The translations under genes and the position numbers were made by a program. DNA of 52,642 nucleotides from CAZBMJ01 sp964493205 (GTDB lineage Bacteria > Myxococcota > UBA727 > JABDBI01), in NCBI GenBank assembly GCA_964493205.1, contig CAZBMJ010000015.1, forward strand, positions 1 through 52,642, written 5' to 3'. The stretch's first letter is position 1. Each line of letters opens with the position of its first letter. This document shows, one piece after another, positions 48,250 to 52,642 of this stretch. The notes under the pieces were generated by a model. That model was not told the DNA's origin and did not search any database. It was given only the letters and a program-made list of their open reading frames with translations.

Positions 48250-49086
48250 AAGGCCTGAGGCTATAATGCTTGCATGGTTTTCGCCAGAAAGAATTTCAAG
48301 TTTAGATTTAAAATCTATATTTTTAGGCAAATACTCATGGAATTTTTTAAGATCGCTAATCATAGGATAATCTGTAAATTCTTCTTGTTCCCCAACTGCC
48401 ATATAAGATTTAGCCAAGATTGTTTTAGATAAAGTTTTTGTTTGCTCTAAAAGCTGCCCATTCTCAACCCATAATGATGGACTTAAAATGATATAGCCGT
48501 TAAAAGTTTCTGGATGCGTTATCATAACCCAAGCAGCAAAAAGGCCTCCTTGGGAGTGTCCATATAGTGCTCGCTCATTGTTTGTCCTATAATTACTATT
48601 AATGTAAGAAAACAGTTCATTAGCTAAGAATTCTCTAAACTTATGGGCATGGCCAGTATTTTTTGATAACCCAACATAGTCGCCCCCACCTCCTCCTTCA
48701 AATTTACTTACACCATTAATAATAGAAAATGGCACATAGTCGCGAGCACGATTTTTAGCAAAACTAAGTTTAGTTTGTTCTTTATAACCAATTCCAACGA
48801 TTATGACTTTATTAAGATTAGAAAAAACAGAAAGATTCCTTGCAATATCATGAGCCATGGCAAAACTATTATCCGGATCAAGTAAATAGAGCACAGGATA
48901 TTTTTCACTGCTGTCATCGTAGCCTTCAGGGAGGCTAATAAATAATTTATAGTCTATTTGATTAGATACAGATTTTATAAATTTTACTTCTGTATTAGAA
49001 AGCCTCACTGGTTTTATGTGTTTTAGGGAACAGCTAGACAACAAAAAGATAAAATTTATAAACAGCATATAACTAATTATTTTCAT
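48214..49086 (-). CDS. Lipoprotein esterase, IroE/Fes-type alpha/beta hydrolase
   Basis: 290 aa from the ATG at 49086 (GGAG 7 nt ahead); the open frame reaches further up without a site. The signal peptide ends in LLSSC, so Cys19 would be lipidated. The fold is of the esterase D / IroE type: YPVLYLLDPD, the nucleophile Ser178 in GHSQGG and His271 in GENHAS; the Asp/Glu partner is probably in VGEQEEFTDY. Such enzymes cut siderophore esters or acyl-glutathione-like esters; a periplasmic or surface esterase is as much as can be said. Its 3' end is duplicated at 46912-46947. Confidence 0.88.
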   Translation of the reverse strand: MKIISYMLFINFIFLLSSCSLKHIKPVRLSNTEVKFIKSVSNQIDYKLFISLPEGYDDSSEKYPVLYLLDPDNSFAMAHDIARNLSVFSNLNKVIIVGIGYKEQTKLSFAKNRARDYVPFSIINGVSKFEGGGGGDYVGLSKNTGHAHKFREFLANELFSYINSNYRTNNERALYGHSQGGLFAAWVMITHPETFNGYIILSPSLWVENGQLLEQTKTLSKTILAKSYMAVGEQEEFTDYPMISDLKKFHEYLPKNIDFKSKLEILSGENHASIIASGLTNGLRYLFSKP

Positions 49087-49236
49087 TAAAAAGCTCCATA
49101 TACTCACAAGATAACTAAATATTTGTTTGGACATTAAATAACTACATGTCAATCAGGCTTTAAATACCCCTCTTGCTGATTAGATAAAATAATATATAAT
49201 TTTAGTTTAATTAATTAATAAGGAATATCTATTTTC

Positions 49237-50757
49237 ATGAAAAAATATACAATAATAACACTTTTATTTTTAACAAATACAGTAGTTCAAGCATTTGATA
49301 TGATAAATACTACAGTATTAACATCTATTACTCCTCAAACCTCCCCTTGCCCATACCGCAATATAATATGGAATAATCTTAAAGACGTACTTGCCATTGA
49401 AGGCTGCAAAGTAATCAGTACTAAGTCAGCTTATTTTGTTCGGGATGCAAAAATTTTAACCGCTGATAATAATTTATTACGGACAAGCATCATGATGACC
49501 GAAGAAATAGGTGAAAAAGTTTTTGATAGGTTGTATGCCAGGGAAAAATTTTTAAAAAATAATCATGCTATGATTGCTTCACAAAATCTTTCTTTTAAAG
49601 ATCAACGCCAAGGTATGGGGATCGCCAGTAAACATTATTATAAAACTGCCGATGGATTATCACAAAGCTCTCATAAATCATATTACGATAATCATGGCCT
49701 TTGCACTTCTCATCTTAATAGCCACACAAGATATTCAAGAAGTTACTTAGAAGGTGGAAATATTATTCACGCTGTTAATAATGAAGGAAAGACGAAAATA
49801 TTTATTGCCCAAGATACACTCATACTTACTCACCAATTACTACGATTAACTAACTTCTTTGGAGAACCTAATAAGCAAGATACCCCATCACACGATGAAG
49901 AAGTTTTTTTTATGGGAACATTTTATAAATTATCCGACCAGATAAACATTCAATATAAATCTGGAGAAGTGCTTACAGAAGTAATAAGATTAGGAGAAGA
50001 ACAAAATCTTACTGATGATCAAATAATAGAATTAGCAAAAGAACTTAACGCCATGGGGTTAATCGCTAAATACAAACCAAATATAATTGATGAAAATCTA
50101 AGACAAATTGTTATTAAATACGTTGGCCAACTAGAATATATTAAACAAATACTATGGCCTTATGAGTTTGCTATTGATAAAAAAGACATCGTTATTTTGC
50201 CCCAAGCTGCCTATCACTTAGATGTATTTATGAATCCCGGTTTAGCTGGCAATATTTTTTTACAAGACTTTGCATCAATAGAAAATTTTTTGAAAAATAT
50301 AATGACTAAAGAGAAACTAAGTCACAACGATTTACTGTTTGTAAAAGATTATATAGATACTTCTAAAAAATTAGCTAATGATTTTAAAAACATATATGAA
50401 AACATTGAAAATCTATTAACTGGAGCTGGCTTTAATATCATCAAAACTCCTGGCGCATTTTATTCTGACATAAAAAACAACACAGCGATAAATTTTATGA
50501 ATGCACTTATAGGTTATTCAGAAAAAAATAATTATCCTTATTATGTTTGTTTAGGTGCTCAAGTGGGAGATAATCTAGGCGTATTAATAATGGATGAGTT
50601 TAAACTTTTTATGCAACAACACGTAGATAACTTGGTTATTCATTTTGTTGGCAATAATGATAAGGACTTTACAGCTGCAATGTTTATGCATAATGAAAAA
50701 TTCGCTGGGGTACATTGCCTGACCTACGAATTAGAACGTCATAAAGTAAACTTTTAA
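49237..50757 (+). CDS. Exported pentein-superfamily (guanidino-modifying) enzyme, probable deiminase
   Basis: 506 aa. Signal peptide 1-19 (cleavage after QA). The motifs of the arginine deiminase / agmatine deiminase / DDAH superfamily occur in the right order: FVRD at 67-70, EGGN at 172-175, His327 and Asp329 in HLDVF, and near the C-terminus Cys494 in GVHCLT, where the nucleophilic Cys belongs (compare GGxHCxT). MNALIG at 421-426 fits the strand before it. Helical insertions (about 245-310 and 345-400) make it longer than agmatine deiminases (about 370 aa). The substrate could be free arginine, agmatine, a peptide or protein arginine. The start is supported by AAGGA, 15 nt before the ATG, only weakly. 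Confidence 0.72.
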   Translation: MKKYTIITLLFLTNTVVQAFDMINTTVLTSITPQTSPCPYRNIIWNNLKDVLAIEGCKVISTKSAYFVRDAKILTADNNLLRTSIMMTEEIGEKVFDRLYAREKFLKNNHAMIASQNLSFKDQRQGMGIASKHYYKTADGLSQSSHKSYYDNHGLCTSHLNSHTRYSRSYLEGGNIIHAVNNEGKTKIFIAQDTLILTHQLLRLTNFFGEPNKQDTPSHDEEVFFMGTFYKLSDQINIQYKSGEVLTEVIRLGEEQNLTDDQIIELAKELNAMGLIAKYKPNIIDENLRQIVIKYVGQLEYIKQILWPYEFAIDKKDIVILPQAAYHLDVFMNPGLAGNIFLQDFASIENFLKNIMTKEKLSHNDLLFVKDYIDTSKKLANDFKNIYENIENLLTGAGFNIIKTPGAFYSDIKNNTAINFMNALIGYSEKNNYPYYVCLGAQVGDNLGVLIMDEFKLFMQQHVDNLVIHFVGNNDKDFTAAMFMHNEKFAGVHCLTYELERHKVNF

Positions 50758-50766
50758 GCGACAACT

Positions 50767-50801
50767 CCACAGTAAGTTACATTTTTTGTAACCTACTGTG
50801 G
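50767..50801. terminator. Convergent terminator-like hairpin
   Basis: CCACAGTAAGTTAC (50767-50780) pairs with GTAACCTACTGTGG (50788-50801) at 13 of 14 positions around a 7-nt, T-rich loop. It lies between the stop codons of the pentein gene (plus) and lspA (minus). No T tract follows on either strand, so it may act with Rho or only protect mRNA ends. Confidence 0.6.
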
Positions 50802-50814
50802 ACTAAGATGTTAT

Positions 50815-51324
50815 TTAGCTCAACTGTTTTAGATAATACTCTTCACGTAAGTGTATGTATAACAAAGCGATTCCGCCTATCATGATAGCAATATCAGCAA
50901 CATTAAAAATACCGCTTCGCAATGGCCCAATTCCGATATTTAGAAAATCTGTAACCAAACCATTTAAAAATAAACGATCGATTAGGTTTCCCATACCGCC
51001 ACCTATAATCATGCTATAAGATACGATTTTTAGGTTACTGGCATTTTTAGAAAATAATGCCACAATAAACATAAGCAATAAAGCAACTATAGGAAGTAAT
51101 ACAAAAAGGAAAAGTTTAGTTATTTCATTAAAATCAGCACCAAAGCCTAAAAAAGCTCCAGGATTTTCAGTGTACTGCAATCTAAAAATATCAAAAAACA
51201 TAGATTTCATATCAGCATTTTTCAATGAATGCTCAGCCATCCGCTTAGTAGTCTGATCACAGCCAATATTTGCGGATAAAACTAGTACGATTAATAATAA
51301 TTTTTGTAAAACTTTTTTCCTCAT
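50815..51324 (-). CDS. lspA: Lipoprotein signal peptidase (signal peptidase II)
   Basis: 169 aa from the ATG at 51324 (GGGA 6-7 nt ahead; another ATG lies 12 nt upstream). It removes the signal peptide of prolipoproteins in the inner membrane. Four transmembrane helices are visible. The catalytic Asp residues lie in GNLIDR...VTDF and FNVADIAI; CDQTTKRMAEH and YTENPGAFLGF are the other family motifs. The neighbouring genes at 45184 and 48214, and the one at 20125, encode lipoproteins that it would process. ileS, often adjacent, is not here. Confidence 0.96.
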   Translation of the reverse strand: MRKKVLQKLLLIVLVLSANIGCDQTTKRMAEHSLKNADMKSMFFDIFRLQYTENPGAFLGFGADFNEITKLFLFVLLPIVALLLMFIVALFSKNASNLKIVSYSMIIGGGMGNLIDRLFLNGLVTDFLNIGIGPLRSGIFNVADIAIMIGGIALLYIHLREEYYLKQLS

Positions 51325-51459
51325 TTCATATCCCATTTAACTAAAAAATATATCACATATTATATATTTTAAAAACTTAAAAATTACAAGGCTTGGCTGT
51401 ATTCAACATTTCCATAAAGGCAATAATTTTAGCTTTATGCTTTTTAATGCTAATTTTAA

Positions 51460-51485
51460 ACAGAATTAATTCTGTCTATTTTTTT
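51460..51485 (+). terminator. Weak hairpin with T tract just before an SD site
   Basis: ACAGAA (51460-51465) pairs with TTCTGT (51470-51475), followed by CTA and seven T residues (51479-51485), and then directly GGAG, the Shine-Dalgarno site of the ATPase gene. The stem is short and AT-rich, so its action is uncertain. The layout is that of the leuS leader. Confidence 0.35.
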
Positions 51486-51497
51486 GGAGTAAGCATT

Positions 51498-52619
51498 ATG
51501 AAAAGTTGGTTATTATTTTTATTATTAATATCTTTTAATATTAACGCTCTTGAATCTTCGTTAACTAATTTAATTGCAGTAATGAATGATTTTAGTCCTG
51601 AAAATACTAAACTGCAATCATTAGATGACTTATCCAATAAACTTAATACTACTCCCCCAGAAATAAGGCTTACTCGTACTAAGCAAATTGTACAAGCATT
51701 AACTGATTATCAGTTTCCACCAGATTTGACACTGCGAGAATTGGTAGCTAATGCCATAGATTCCTATTATTATGACTCAAATTTAAAGGTCGATGCAAGG
51801 GCCGTAAATATTTTAAGCAAACAAGAAGAAATTTCTATTACTGATCAAGGCCTTGGAATGAGCCTGCAAGAAATAATATTCTTTTTACTTGCCCCAAGTA
51901 GGTCTTTTAATAATGCTATTTTAACTCCAGAACAAGGTAATTCGGGCGTTACCGGCAGATTTGGTCAGGGATTTTTTTCTGTACTTTCTTTTTTAAAAAC
52001 CGAAAGCGATAAAATAACGGTTAATACCAAAAAAGAAGGCAGCAATGGCCTAAGTATCGTTTTATATAAAAAAAATGGTGAAATATTTGTTCAAATTACG
52101 CAAGATTTAGCATTAAAAAATAGAGGCACTAGTATTACTATTCAATCAGCAGGTGATTTTACTAATCTTGCAAATAGCGTAATCCCTAAATATTTTGTAT
52201 ATAATCAACGAGCTCAAATATTTATAAACAATATGCAAATAAATAAGAATTTACTTAAAGAAGAAACTGTTATTGAACAAGGAATCGCAGAAGTTGATAT
52301 TTTAGTTAACGGTGTATTAATAAAAGATTTTTTCTTTACTGCAAATAATATTTTACAAAAAGTAGTTATTGATCTACCTGCAAATACTAAACTTACAGCA
52401 GACAGGGGAACACTGGATTACAAAGATCAAAATGCTCAAAATATATTATTAGATTTAGCTAAAAATGCTCTTTCTAAAAAAAATTATCCATTATTTAATA
52501 GCATTTACCCACTCTTAGGTAATGATTACTTTGCTGTGCAAAATAAATTAGGCTTTATTACCTTGCCCACAAACGTTATCCCTGCCTGGCATTGTTGCGT
52601 GGATAGGGTTAAAAGATGA
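51498..52619 (+). CDS. Hsp90-like GHKL ATPase with an N-terminal signal peptide
   Basis: 373 aa from the ATG at 51498 (GGAG 8 nt ahead). The first 17 residues form a typical signal peptide (KSWLLFLLLISFNINA). The ATP site of the GHKL fold follows: N box RELVANAIDSYY (80-91, Glu81 and Asn85), G1 DQGLGM (116-121), G2 GRFGQGFFS (153-161) and RGTSI (209-213). The spacing and the G2 sequence are closest to HtpG/Hsp90. A middle domain of about 150 residues follows. The end PAWHCCVDRVKR is odd; the +1 frame stays open (VAWIGLKDDGLPFSPY) to the window edge, so a frameshift near 52575-52600 may cut the protein short. An exported ATPase of this type is unusual. Confidence 0.75.
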   Translation: MKSWLLFLLLISFNINALESSLTNLIAVMNDFSPENTKLQSLDDLSNKLNTTPPEIRLTRTKQIVQALTDYQFPPDLTLRELVANAIDSYYYDSNLKVDARAVNILSKQEEISITDQGLGMSLQEIIFFLLAPSRSFNNAILTPEQGNSGVTGRFGQGFFSVLSFLKTESDKITVNTKKEGSNGLSIVLYKKNGEIFVQITQDLALKNRGTSITIQSAGDFTNLANSVIPKYFVYNQRAQIFINNMQINKNLLKEETVIEQGIAEVDILVNGVLIKDFFFTANNILQKVVIDLPANTKLTADRGTLDYKDQNAQNILLDLAKNALSKKNYPLFNSIYPLLGNDYFAVQNKLGFITLPTNVIPAWHCCVDRVKR

Positions 52620-52642
52620 TGGTTTGCCTTTTTCTCCTTATC

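Overview
The window is an AT-rich bacterial chromosome segment (roughly one third G+C by eye, not counted) that uses the standard bacterial code. It suggests a Gram-negative, aerobic heterotroph: there are lipoprotein signals with signal peptidase II, a heme A synthase (ctaA) that implies an aa3-type oxidase, and a fatty acid / leucine-type acyl-CoA oxidation set. The RpoA and SecY sequences look most like those of the old Deltaproteobacteria (Bdellovibrionota / Myxococcota), but this is an impression without a tree. Toxin-antitoxin pairs, an Rpn-type nuclease, small palindromic repeats and many exported hydrolases would fit a host-associated or predatory life, but do not prove it.

Layout. 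1-423: remnant or short gene with an in-frame tandem repeat. 424-8275: AAA/DUF4143 ATPase, APC permease, IPMDH/IDH-family dehydrogenase, psd, Smr protein and three exported proteins of unknown function. 8519-10973: rpsO-pnp. 11065-18710: one minus-strand run of thiolase, 3-hydroxyacyl-CoA dehydrogenase, enoyl-CoA hydratase, acyl-CoA dehydrogenase, HMG-CoA lyase, a HEAT-like exported protein, tmk, folP and a cobalamin adenosyltransferase; ctaA lies just upstream. 19974-23249: an accessory island with a Cys-rich lipoprotein, HicAB, HigBA, two almost identical copies of a 71-aa Cys-rich protein, and two 189-bp MITEs with Tn5/IS50-like ends nested in palindromic elements. 23273-26639: era and leuS. 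26694-43963: tRNA-Met and the str-S10-spc-alpha ribosomal superoperon on the minus strand. rplC (L3) is absent between rpsJ and rplD, and rpsN (S14) is absent between rplE and rpsH. 44136-45080: queG. 45184-52619: a secretome-rich stretch with a repeat-bearing lipoprotein, Rpn nuclease, trypsin-like protease, lipoprotein esterase, exported pentein-fold (guanidino-modifying) enzyme, lspA and an Hsp90-like GHKL ATPase with a signal peptide.

How the parts work together. The oxidation genes cover a near-complete route from acyl-CoA to acetyl-CoA plus the last step of leucine breakdown, next to ctaA for the terminal oxidase. The ribosomal block carries translation, secretion (secY) and transcription (rpoA) in the usual order apart from the two missing genes. 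LspA would mature the lipoproteins encoded nearby. The points most worth a second look are the secreted pentein enzyme, the exported Hsp90-like ATPase, the MITE/palindrome nest with leaderless-looking promoters around TA and Cys-rich genes, the 114-bp direct repeat that records an Rpn-esterase duplication, the missing rplC, and a recurrent design in which a terminator-like hairpin overlaps or abuts a Shine-Dalgarno site.
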